Assembly (NCBI RefSeq): GCF_001310225.1
Contig: NZ_CP012898.1
Span: 2,046,001 to 2,110,000 of the forward strand
Length of the DNA: 64,000 nt
Direction of reading: 5' to 3'
From: Pseudalgibacter alginicilyticus
GTDB lineage: Bacteria; Bacteroidota; Bacteroidia; Flavobacteriales; Flavobacteriaceae
This document shows positions 15,860 to 24,197 of this stretch, one piece after another. A program made the position numbers and the translations under genes. The notes beneath the pieces were generated by a model that was not told the DNA's origin, ran no database searches, and saw only the letters and a list, made by a program, of their open reading frames with translations. The first letter of the stretch is position 1. Each line of letters begins with the position of its first letter.

Positions 15860-17344
15860 ATGAGTAAGTTAACACAAAAACAAATCAACGATAAGGTCTG
15901 GGCTGCATGCGACACCTTTAGAGGCACCATAGATGCCACACAGTATAAGGACTATATTCTAACCATGCTCTTCATTAAGTACATTTCTGATGTGAATAAA
16001 GAAAAGAGAGCAGATTATATGGATAAATACAGTGGTGATATAGAGCGTGTGGAACGTGCCATGAAGCATGAGCGCTTTAAGGTGCCAGAAGACAGTTCGT
16101 TTGATTATTTATACGATAACAGGAATGCAGACAATTTGGGAGAGCTTACCAATATAGCTCTAGAGAATATTGAAGATGCCAACCGTTCCAAATTGGAAAA
16201 GGTTTTCCGTAATATAGATTATAATTCAGAGCCTAATTTGGGGCAAACCAAAGACCGTAACAGACGTTTAAAGCACTTGTTGACCGATTTTGTGGAGCTG
16301 GATTTAAGACCATCCAATTTAGAAGGTAACGATGTGATAGGAGATAGCTACGAATACCTAATAGCCAACTTTGCCTCTGATGCTGGTAAAAAAGCTGGTG
16401 AATTTTACACGCCATCTCAAGTTTCAACCTTGTTAGCAAAACTGGTGGAGCCAAAAGCTGGAGATAGAGTATGCGACCCAACCTGTGGTTCTGGCTCTTT
16501 GTTATTAAAGGTAGCTGATGAAATTGGCAGTAAAAACGTGGCTCTTAATGGTCAGGAATTAAACGGTAGCACATGGGCATTGGCTCGCATGAACATGTTC
16601 TTGCACGAGATGGACAATGCACACATAGAATGGGGCGATACGCTTAACAATCCATTACTTAAAAAGGATGATGCCCTTATGAAATTTGATGTGGTAGTAG
16701 CCAATCCTCCTTTTTCGTTAGATAAATGGGGAGCCGACAATGCCAGTGCCGACAGATACAATCGTTTTCATAGAGGGATTCCACCTAAAAGCAAAGGTGA
16801 TTATGCCTTTATAACCCATATGATAGAGACCTTAAATGAGCATGGAAAAGCTGGTGTGGTATTACCTCATGGTGTTTTGTTTAGAGGAAGCTCTGAAGCT
16901 AAAATCCGTAAACAGCTTATAGACGAAAATATATTAAAAGCAGTGATAGGCTTACCAGCCAATTTATTTTTCGGTACAGGTATACCAGCTACCATTTTGG
17001 TATTTGATAAAAACAAAGGCTGCAACACAGAGGTGTTATTTATAGATGCCAGTAATGAGTTTGAAAATGCCAAAAACCAGAACAAACTCACTAATGCTAA
17101 TATTGAAAAAATAGTAAGCACCTATAAAAACTGGGGAACGGTTGACAAGTACAGCCATGTAGCCACACTGGAGGAAATAAAGGAGAACGATTACAACCTT
17201 AATATACCTCGTTATATGGACACCTTTGAAGAAGAAGAACCAGTAGATATTAAAGCTACCCAAGAAGAGATAAAAGCCATAAAACAACAAATTAAAGCAG
17301 TAGAGCAAAAACTAGAGCAACATTTACAAACATTAGGGTTTTAA
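15860..17344 (+). CDS. hsdM: Type I restriction-modification system, DNA methyltransferase subunit
   Basis: HsdM methylates adenine at the site chosen by HsdS and forms the core of both the methylase and the nuclease complex. The 494-aa protein has the HsdM N-terminal helical domain (about 8-150), the SAM-binding motif DPTCGSG (206-212) and the catalytic NPPF (282-285), all of an N6-adenine methylase. The C-terminus is a lysine/glutamine-rich coiled coil (EIKAIKQQIKAVEQKLEQ) that contacts HsdS. The stop is followed by one base and then the hsdS start. Confidence 0.96.
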   Translation: MSKLTQKQINDKVWAACDTFRGTIDATQYKDYILTMLFIKYISDVNKEKRADYMDKYSGDIERVERAMKHERFKVPEDSSFDYLYDNRNADNLGELTNIALENIEDANRSKLEKVFRNIDYNSEPNLGQTKDRNRRLKHLLTDFVELDLRPSNLEGNDVIGDSYEYLIANFASDAGKKAGEFYTPSQVSTLLAKLVEPKAGDRVCDPTCGSGSLLLKVADEIGSKNVALNGQELNGSTWALARMNMFLHEMDNAHIEWGDTLNNPLLKKDDALMKFDVVVANPPFSLDKWGADNASADRYNRFHRGIPPKSKGDYAFITHMIETLNEHGKAGVVLPHGVLFRGSSEAKIRKQLIDENILKAVIGLPANLFFGTGIPATILVFDKNKGCNTEVLFIDASNEFENAKNQNKLTNANIEKIVSTYKNWGTVDKYSHVATLEEIKENDYNLNIPRYMDTFEEEEPVDIKATQEEIKAIKQQIKAVEQKLEQHLQTLGF

Positions 17345-17345
17345 T

Positions 17346-18530
17346 ATGGAGGTAATTGAAGAACATAAAGTAGGTTATAAAAAAACAAAACTGGGTTGGA
17401 TTCCTGAAGATTGGAAGGTAGTGAATTTATCTAATGCAGTTGATTTTTTAGATGGCAAAAGAAAACCTATTAAAGAATCTGACAGAAGTAAAATGCAAGG
17501 TCATTATCCTTACTATGGTGCATCTGGAATAATTGATTATGTCAACAACTACATTTTTGATGATGATTTAATCCTTCTTGGTGAAGATGGTGCAAACATC
17601 TTAACTAGAAGTACTAGACTTGCATTTAAAGTATCAGGCAAGGTATGGGTTAATAATCACGCCCATGTTCTAAAACCCAAAAAAACCTTCGATATTGATT
17701 TTCTTAATGACTTTTTAGAAAGCATTAATTATAGAAAATACAATACTAGTATCGCACAGCCAAAATTAAATAAGGCTGAGTGCATGAAGATTCCTATTTT
17801 ATCACCCCCAATTGAAGAACAAATTAAAATAGGTGAAATTTTATCTGATTGGGACGAGGCTATAGAAAAAACGCAAACACTTATTGAAAAGCTCCAACTT
17901 CGTAAAAAAGGGTTAATGCAACAGCTATTAACTGGTAAAACTCGCTTGAAAGGGTTTAGCGGTAACTGGAAAGAGGATAAACTTGGTAATTACTTTACTG
18001 AAAGAAAAGAAACTGGTCATGACAATTTACAGTTACTGTCAGTAGGAAGAAATGGCGTTTACCCTCAAGATACAACACAGAAAAAAGATACTTCAAATGC
18101 TAATAAGTCTAAATATAAAAGAATATGCATAGGAGATATTGGCTATAACACCATGCGAATGTGGCAAGGCAGGAGTGCTTTATCTGAAATAGAAGGAATT
18201 GTTAGTCCAGCATACACCATCTTGAAAGCGAAAGAAAATACAAATCCAGTGTTTTTTAGCTATCTATTCAAGCTTGAAGAAATGATTCATAAGTTTTACA
18301 GAAATTCTCAAGGTATGGTAAGCGATACATGGATGTGTAAGTTCAAAGATTTGAAGATTATTAAGTTTCAAGCTCCATCATGTAGGGAGGAGCAAACTGC
18401 AATAGCTGAAATTTTGGTAACAGCCGATAAAGAAATAGAACAGCAACAAAGCTATTTAGAGCAATTACAAGCCCAAAAAAAAGGCTTGATGCAGCAGTTG
18501 TTAACTGGTAAGATTAGAGTAAAAGCATAA
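17346..18530 (+). CDS. hsdS: Type I restriction-modification system, specificity subunit
   Basis: HsdS recognises a bipartite DNA sequence for the HsdM and HsdR subunits. The 394-aa protein has two target-recognition domains, about residues 12-155 and 210-345, each followed by a conserved helical spacer. The spacers are near copies: EKLQLRKKGLMQQLLTGKTR in the middle and EQLQAQKKGLMQQLLTGKIR at the end. N-terminal KLGWIPEDWKVV is the usual start of a TRD. All expected parts are present with no frame damage. The stop is 2 bp before the next gene, so hsdM, hsdS and the following three small genes look cotranscribed. Confidence 0.95.
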   Translation: MEVIEEHKVGYKKTKLGWIPEDWKVVNLSNAVDFLDGKRKPIKESDRSKMQGHYPYYGASGIIDYVNNYIFDDDLILLGEDGANILTRSTRLAFKVSGKVWVNNHAHVLKPKKTFDIDFLNDFLESINYRKYNTSIAQPKLNKAECMKIPILSPPIEEQIKIGEILSDWDEAIEKTQTLIEKLQLRKKGLMQQLLTGKTRLKGFSGNWKEDKLGNYFTERKETGHDNLQLLSVGRNGVYPQDTTQKKDTSNANKSKYKRICIGDIGYNTMRMWQGRSALSEIEGIVSPAYTILKAKENTNPVFFSYLFKLEEMIHKFYRNSQGMVSDTWMCKFKDLKIIKFQAPSCREEQTAIAEILVTADKEIEQQQSYLEQLQAQKKGLMQQLLTGKIRVKA

Positions 18531-18532
18531 AG

Positions 18533-18826
18533 ATGGATAAAGAATTTGAAATATTAAACAACTTAAGTCCAGCTCAAAGAGCAGAGTTAGAAAAAGACAT
18601 GCAGCAATTATATGTGCAATGCTTTAAGCAAACCAAAGGGCAGATAGAAAAACTTAAAGATGTTACCGTGAATATACGATTGCAGGATGAAGTGTTTTTA
18701 AAAGTCACTTTTGAGTTTGATAGAGCCATTGGTGAGCAAGGAACTGGAAGGATAACAGCCTTGTCCAAATATCCAAACAAACTGGCTTATGAAGCTGCGG
18801 TTAATGCAGAAAAAAATATGAACTAA
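18533..18826 (+). CDS. Unknown 97-aa protein inside the restriction-modification operon
   Basis: A soluble 97-aa protein without a recognised domain. It opens with a helix (LNNLSPAQRAELEKDMQQLYVQCFKQTKGQIEKL) and continues with a beta-hairpin-like part (VTVNIRLQDEVFLKVTFEFDRAI) and a last helix. It lies 2 bp after hsdS and 5 bp before the DUF3800 gene, so it is embedded in the operon. A small partner or antitoxin-like inhibitor of the following proteins is one idea from position and size alone. Confidence 0.65.
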   Translation: MDKEFEILNNLSPAQRAELEKDMQQLYVQCFKQTKGQIEKLKDVTVNIRLQDEVFLKVTFEFDRAIGEQGTGRITALSKYPNKLAYEAAVNAEKNMN

Positions 18827-18831
18827 AAACT

Positions 18832-19500
18832 ATGAGCAAAACATTCAATCTATATTGTGACGAAAGCACACATCTACAACATGATGGCAAGCCATACATG
18901 ATGATAGCCTATATTAAATGTGCCTATCCACAAATTAAACAGCACAAGGACTACATCAAGCTACTTAAAGCCAAGCATAAGTTTCATGGTGAAATGAAAT
19001 GGTCTAAAATCTCAAAATCCAATGCAGAGTTTTATGCTGATGTAATAGACTATTTTTTTGCTACAGACCTAAACTTTAGGGCAATAGTGGTTGATAAATC
19101 GCAAATAGATGAAACTCGTGAGGGCTTTACCTATGACGATTTTTATTTTAGAATGTATTACCAATTGGTAGCTCAAAAAATGGCTGCAAAATACACCTAC
19201 AACTTGTATTTGGATGTAAAGGACACCAGAAGTCAGGATAAATTGTCAAGGCTTAAAAATATACTGGACAACCACCATAACATAAGAAACATTCAGTTTA
19301 TCAAGTCTTACGAGAGCTACCTCATGCAAATAGCAGATGTGATGATGGGTGCCATAAACTACCATATTAGAGGTTTAAATAAGGTTACGGCAAAAAATAG
19401 GATTATTGAAAAGATGCAGTCGCATGCTAAAATCAACCTTAAAAAATCCACCCCAAAAGAAGCAGAGAAGTTTAACCTATTCTATATAGACTTAAGATAG
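18832..19500 (+). CDS. DUF3800 protein (RNase H-like fold)
   Basis: A 222-aa DUF3800 member. The opening FNLYCDESTHLQHDGKPYMMIAYI contains the family's D-E-S/T motif on the first strand, GEMKWSKIS follows, LYLDVKDTRS carries the mid-domain acidic residue, and YLMQIADVMMGAINYHIRG holds the conserved Q-x-x-D late motif. DUF3800 belongs to the RNase H-like group, and the acidic residues suggest a metal-dependent nuclease, although the activity is not established for the family. It sits between hsdS and hsdR with gaps of 5 and 4 bp to its neighbours. Confidence 0.85.
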   Translation: MSKTFNLYCDESTHLQHDGKPYMMIAYIKCAYPQIKQHKDYIKLLKAKHKFHGEMKWSKISKSNAEFYADVIDYFFATDLNFRAIVVDKSQIDETREGFTYDDFYFRMYYQLVAQKMAAKYTYNLYLDVKDTRSQDKLSRLKNILDNHHNIRNIQFIKSYESYLMQIADVMMGAINYHIRGLNKVTAKNRIIEKMQSHAKINLKKSTPKEAEKFNLFYIDLR

Positions 19501-19504
19501 TGGT

Positions 19505-20044
19505 ATGCCTCATAATCAAATTAAAAAATATCCGCAGCTATTGGAAATTATGCATCTTAACGAGTATGCAAGAAAAGTATCGTTAAGAGCCATTTTTGAT
19601 AGGGACATAACCGAAAACGACAAATTCCTATTCAATAAAAAAGTCATTAGACCAACCAAATTGGATGGTGAAATAGATTTAGGCAATGTGTTTACACACC
19701 TAATCACAGAAGATATTTATGAGACCGATGAAGATGGCAAACAGGTTAAGCGCAGAGAGTTTGAAAAAGACAGAGCACACCGTTTACACTGGCTAAAGCC
19801 TCATGTAGAAGCAAAAATTAAAGATGAAGTCCATTGTTTTTCTGTAGTTGAAAGAGACCAAAGAAAACGTAAGGGCGTAGTAAGAACCTATATTTTTAAT
19901 GTTACTGAAAAGTATGTAGTTGTATTGGAGCCACAGAACTCAAACAAGGATTATTACTTGCTTACAGCTTACTATTTAAACAAGAAATATGGTTTAAAAC
20001 AGATGAAGAAAAAAATGAAACAAAAGCTTGCTGAACTCTATTAA
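19505..20044 (+). CDS. Unknown protein, possible BECR-fold (PBECR-like) nuclease
   Basis: A 179-aa protein of unassigned function. The C-terminal half resembles phage-type BECR ribonuclease domains: AHRLHWLKPHVEAKIKDEVHCFSV, then RDQRKRKGVVRTYIF, then EKYVVVLEP followed by YYLLTAYYLNKKYG. The order (HWLKPHVE, K/R-R-TYIF, VVVLEP, Y-LLTAYY) matches the H/R/T-S pattern and strand order of that fold, but I cannot test it by search. The N-terminal half (VSLRAIFDRDITENDKFLFNKKVIRP) is unknown. It lies 4 bp after the DUF3800 gene and 167 bp before hsdR. A nuclease or toxin function is inference. Confidence 0.55.
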   Translation: MPHNQIKKYPQLLEIMHLNEYARKVSLRAIFDRDITENDKFLFNKKVIRPTKLDGEIDLGNVFTHLITEDIYETDEDGKQVKRREFEKDRAHRLHWLKPHVEAKIKDEVHCFSVVERDQRKRKGVVRTYIFNVTEKYVVVLEPQNSNKDYYLLTAYYLNKKYGLKQMKKKMKQKLAELY

Positions 20045-20051
20045 AACCGCA

Positions 20052-20083
20052 AGGCTCGGTACAAATCTTGTTGTATCGAGCCT
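20052..20083 (+). other. Strong 13-bp stem-loop between the BECR-like gene and hsdR
   Basis: AGGCTCGGTACAA (20052-20064) pairs with TTGTATCGAGCCT (20071-20083), with a single G-U pair and a 6-nt loop. GC-rich against its surroundings. No T-run follows, so it is not a textbook terminator; it may be a processing site, a structured RNA or a factor-dependent end. Confidence 0.5.
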
Positions 20084-20211
20084 CGAAACTCTGTCTTCCT
20101 ATATTCGGTAAGATGAGCAGTGCAAATTTATGATATTTTAGCTATAAAGCAAATAAATTGATAGTTTTTAACAAGTTATAAACAAAAATAATACCAAAAT
20201 ATTAACATGTC

Positions 20212-23200
20212 ATGAGTAAAACACCATCATTTTTAGAAGACCATATATCGCAGATACCAGCGATTCAATTGCTCATTAACATGGGGTACCAGTATGTATC
20301 ACCTGAACAGGCTTTAGAGTGGCGTAATGATAAGAAATCTCATGTCTTGTTTGAAAATATTCTAAAAGAACAGCTTAAGAAAATCAATAGTATCCAAAGG
20401 AAGGGCAAAAGCTATGAATTTTCAGAAGCTAATATCAATTCGGCTATTTTGTCATTAAAAGACTTACCTATAAACGAAGGGTTTTTAAATGCCAATGCAG
20501 CATTTTACGACCTGATTACTTTAGGCAAAGCATTAGAGCAAAGCATTGACGGTGATAAAAAAAGTCATACACTACAATATATAGATTGGGAAACACCAGA
20601 AAACAATGTGTTTCATGTTACCGAAGAATATGCGGTTTTAAGAACTGGCAGAACGGACACTTACAGACCAGATATTGTATTATTTATCAATGGTATTCCA
20701 ATTGTAGTTATTGAATGTAAAAGCCCGTCTTTAAGTGGTACCAAATCACCTACCGAATTAGCTATTGAACAACATATACGTAACTTCAGTAAAACTGGCA
20801 TTAGGTCACTTTATATATACTCTAATCTGTTATTGAGTATTGCTGCCAATGATGGCAGCTATGCCACAACAGGAACCAGTAAGGAGTTTTGGTCAAAATG
20901 GAAAGAGCAATTTGCCAATAAAGAAACTGAATCAAAGTATTGGGACGGATTACAGGCTTTAAAAAACAAACCTTTGAAAGAATCAGTCAAAGACCAATTG
21001 TTTACAGAACGCACCTTTGGATTCAATTATGCAAGATGGTATTTTGATAGTCTGGAGGAAGAAAATAGACCACTGACCAAACAAGATGAGTTATTGTACA
21101 GTTTATGTAGACCAGAACGATTGATTGATATTATTAGAAACTTTACTGTTTATGACGAAGGCATAAAAAAAGTAGCCCGATACCAGCAATATTTTGCAGT
21201 AAAGGACACTTTAAAGCGAGTAACACATTTTGACAATACAGGCAAAAGGCAAGGTGGTGTAATTTGGCACACTCAAGGAAGCGGAAAATCACTAACCATG
21301 GTCATGTTGGCTCAAATGATAGCTTCAAGTCCAAAAATATCTAATCCAAAGATTCTATTGGTAACTGATAGGATTGATTTAGATGACCAAATATCTGACA
21401 CTTTTAAAAAGTGTCAAAAAGAGGTTAAGCAAGCCAAAACAGGTTCTCATCTAACGGAACTTCTACATGATAAAAGTGATGCGATTATAACCACTATTAT
21501 TAACAAGTTTGAAGCGGCAGTAAACCAATGCAAGCAACCGTTTTTATCACCAGACATTTTTGTAATGATAGACGAAGGGCACAGAACCCAATATGGTAGT
21601 TTTAATGTGAGCATGCAACGTGTATTTTCAAACGCTTGTTTTTTAGCCTTTACAGGGACTCCTTTGATGAAAAAGGAGAAGAGTACCGCCAACAAGTTTG
21701 GAGGCTATATAGGGCTTCCCTATACTGTTAAAGATGCTGTAGAAGATGGTGCTGTGGTACCATTGCTTTATGAAGGAAGACATAATCTTATTACAGTTGA
21801 TGAAGACCCTATAAACAGGTATTTTGATAAACTTTCAGAACCGCTTTCAGATTATGGTAAAGCCAACCTCAAAAAGAAGTTCAACACCATTAATGAATTG
21901 AATAAAACGGAGAAGGTTATTTATGCCAGAGCATGGGATATTTCGGAGCATTACAGGAGCTTTTTCCAAACTGAAGGGGACAAGTATAAACCGAAAGCTC
22001 AATTAGTTGCACCAAGCATAAAAACAGCTCTCTTATATAAACAGTATTTAGATGAAATTGGTATGGTTTCATCGGAAGTCGTTGTCACTCAATCAGACCC
22101 ACGAGAAGGCACCGAAGATGGATTTTATAATGTTAATGAAGAGAAGGAACGAGAAGATGCTTATTTCAATGCCATGATTGATAAATATGGGGACTTAAAG
22201 CGATTTGAGAAAAGTATTATAACTCAATTCAAAAAAAGAGAGCATCCAGAAATCTTAATTGTCGTTGCAAAACTGTTAACTGGTTTTGATGCACCAAATA
22301 ACACAATCTTATACTTATGCAGGTCGTTAAAGGAACACACACTTCTTCAAGCTGTAGCCAGAGTTAACCGTGTATACCCTGGAAAAGACTATGGCTATAT
22401 TATTGATTATTATGGCAATTTAGAGAATTTGGACAATGCATTAAGCACCTATTCTGGACTAGCAGAATTTGATGATTCTGAATTGGAAGGCACATTGACC
22501 AACCTTAATGAAGAGGTGAAAAAATTACCTCAAGCCCATTCAGAACTTTGGGACATTTTCAAGACCCTTAAAGATAAAAATCTGGAGCCGACAGCATATG
22601 AAGAGCTATTAGCACCTGAAGATATTAGAAACAAGTTTTATGAGAAATTGAGTCATTTTGCACGTCTTTTAAAGATGGCTTTGTCTTCAATTGATTTTGT
22701 AAACAATACTGATGACAAAAAGATTAACATGTATAAAAGAGATGCCAAATTCTTTTTGAAATTACGTGTTGATGTAAAAAGGCGTTACAACGATAACCTC
22801 TCTTACAAAGAGTTTGAACCTCAAATTCAGAAGCTAATTAATAAGCACATCTCTACTGAAGGTGAAATAATGAAGGTTACTGAATTGGTAAATATTTTTG
22901 ACAAGGAAGAGCGAGAGGCAGAAATAGAAAAAATCACAGGAAAGGCATCTCAAGCAGACCATATAGCAAGCCGAACCATAAAGGCAATAAATGTTAAGAT
23001 GCAAGAAGACCCTGTGTATTACAAAAAGCTTGCAGATTTGATTAAAGAAACCATAGAGGAGTATTATTTAAAACGCATATCGGAAACTGAATTCTTGAAA
23101 AGAGCAAAAGAGCATGAGGATAGATTTTTACATGGCAGGTCTGATGATGCTCCAGAAGAATTAGCAAACAATGATGCTGCATTAGCTTTTTACAACTTTA

Positions 23201-23475
23201 GTAAGTCCATTTATGATGATTCCGAATTATTGAAAACACCTTTTCATATTGAAGTAAGTTTAGCCATTGATAACACAGTTAAGAAGCATATTTATCTTAA
23301 TGGAAATAAGATTATTGAATGGCATAAAAACAATGACATTACAGGTAAAATTAATATTGTTTTGGGAGATGTACTCTATGAGCTATTGAAGAAGTTTGAT
23401 TTAGACACGGACTGGTCTAAAATTGACCATTTGATTGAAGAATGCATGAAAGTAGCCATTTTAAAATACAAGTAG
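20212..23475 (+). CDS. hsdR: Type I restriction-modification system, endonuclease/translocase subunit
   Basis: HsdR is the ATP-driven DNA translocase that cuts unmethylated DNA. The 1087-aa protein has the PD-(D/E)xK nuclease site with Asp154, Glu168 and Lys170 (RPDIVLF...VIECKS), the Walker A QGSGKS (355-360), the DEAH-like box DEGH (454-457) and later helicase motifs, including LLTGFDAPNNTILYLCRSL and LLQAVARVNRVYPGKDYG. The C-terminal helical region is the HsdM-binding part. Length and architecture are complete. Nothing is broken, so the system is likely active. The spacing of 167 bp from the gene before it suggests its own expression signals. Confidence 0.96.
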   Translation: MSKTPSFLEDHISQIPAIQLLINMGYQYVSPEQALEWRNDKKSHVLFENILKEQLKKINSIQRKGKSYEFSEANINSAILSLKDLPINEGFLNANAAFYDLITLGKALEQSIDGDKKSHTLQYIDWETPENNVFHVTEEYAVLRTGRTDTYRPDIVLFINGIPIVVIECKSPSLSGTKSPTELAIEQHIRNFSKTGIRSLYIYSNLLLSIAANDGSYATTGTSKEFWSKWKEQFANKETESKYWDGLQALKNKPLKESVKDQLFTERTFGFNYARWYFDSLEEENRPLTKQDELLYSLCRPERLIDIIRNFTVYDEGIKKVARYQQYFAVKDTLKRVTHFDNTGKRQGGVIWHTQGSGKSLTMVMLAQMIASSPKISNPKILLVTDRIDLDDQISDTFKKCQKEVKQAKTGSHLTELLHDKSDAIITTIINKFEAAVNQCKQPFLSPDIFVMIDEGHRTQYGSFNVSMQRVFSNACFLAFTGTPLMKKEKSTANKFGGYIGLPYTVKDAVEDGAVVPLLYEGRHNLITVDEDPINRYFDKLSEPLSDYGKANLKKKFNTINELNKTEKVIYARAWDISEHYRSFFQTEGDKYKPKAQLVAPSIKTALLYKQYLDEIGMVSSEVVVTQSDPREGTEDGFYNVNEEKEREDAYFNAMIDKYGDLKRFEKSIITQFKKREHPEILIVVAKLLTGFDAPNNTILYLCRSLKEHTLLQAVARVNRVYPGKDYGYIIDYYGNLENLDNALSTYSGLAEFDDSELEGTLTNLNEEVKKLPQAHSELWDIFKTLKDKNLEPTAYEELLAPEDIRNKFYEKLSHFARLLKMALSSIDFVNNTDDKKINMYKRDAKFFLKLRVDVKRRYNDNLSYKEFEPQIQKLINKHISTEGEIMKVTELVNIFDKEEREAEIEKITGKASQADHIASRTIKAINVKMQEDPVYYKKLADLIKETIEEYYLKRISETEFLKRAKEHEDRFLHGRSDDAPEELANNDAALAFYNFSKSIYDDSELLKTPFHIEVSLAIDNTVKKHIYLNGNKIIEWHKNNDITGKINIVLGDVLYELLKKFDLDTDWSKIDHLIEECMKVAILKYK

Positions 23476-23480
23476 TATTT

Positions 23481-24185
23481 ATGAAGCAGCAGATTCAATA
23501 CGGTAATACCACCATAAATTTTGATTTGGAGTTTGCGGAAAGAAAAACATTAGGCATTAAAGTACATCCTGATAAATCTGTAAACGTTTTAGCTCCTCAA
23601 GAAAGTACCATTGAAAAAATTAAGGAAAAGGTAAAGAAAAAGGCTTCATGGATAATCAAACAGCAAGACTTATTTTTGTCCTTCCATCCACTTACTCCAG
23701 CTCGAAAATATGTTAATGGAGAAACCCATTTATATTTAGGGAAACAGTACAGACTAAAACTTCATGAAACTTCCAATCCATCAATAAAATTGGCTGGAGG
23801 TTATATTCATGTTGCTACAAAAAATCTCGATGACAAAGAAGCTATTCAGAGGCTTTTAAAGAGCTGGTATAAGGAAAAAGCGGAACAACACTTCAATAAA
23901 CTATTTGAGGAGCTTAAATCCATCTCTAAAGGCTTTTATGACCACAAACCGTCATTAACCTACAGGTGGATGCAAAAACGCTGGGGAAGCTGTGATAAGA
24001 ACGGAAAGATACATTTGAATTTGGAGTTAATAAAGGCTCCCAAAAAGTGCATAGAATATGTTATAGTACATGAGCTTTGTCACTTAAAATATCTAAATCA
24101 CAGTACAGCTTTTTATGACCTTTTAGATAAGGTTTATCCTGACTGGAGGGAAACTAAAGATAGGCTGGAGAGGTTGATGGTTTGA
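23481..24185 (+). CDS. YgjP-like metallopeptidase domain protein
   Basis: A protein of about 234 aa with a DUF45/YgjP fold related to the SprT family. The zinc site is visible as VIVHELCHLKYLNHSTAFYDLL near residues 195-218, a HExxH motif followed by a third His. KRWGSCDKNGKIHLNLELIKAP upstream is the other conserved block of the family. I chose ATG 23481, 5 bp after the hsdR stop, over the start at 23442 that would overlap hsdR. Genes of this family frequently sit next to type I hsdR. Their role there is unproven; proteolytic control of HsdR is a plausible guess. Confidence 0.88.
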   Translation: MKQQIQYGNTTINFDLEFAERKTLGIKVHPDKSVNVLAPQESTIEKIKEKVKKKASWIIKQQDLFLSFHPLTPARKYVNGETHLYLGKQYRLKLHETSNPSIKLAGGYIHVATKNLDDKEAIQRLLKSWYKEKAEQHFNKLFEELKSISKGFYDHKPSLTYRWMQKRWGSCDKNGKIHLNLELIKAPKKCIEYVIVHELCHLKYLNHSTAFYDLLDKVYPDWRETKDRLERLMV

Positions 24186-24197
24186 CAAAAAGGGTTT

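Noticed and set aside
14794-18530. Possible phase variation by recombination between the half-S gene and hsdS
   Set aside because: The two genes share no long DNA identity or inverted repeats that I can see, both point the same way, and no dedicated invertase lies nearby.
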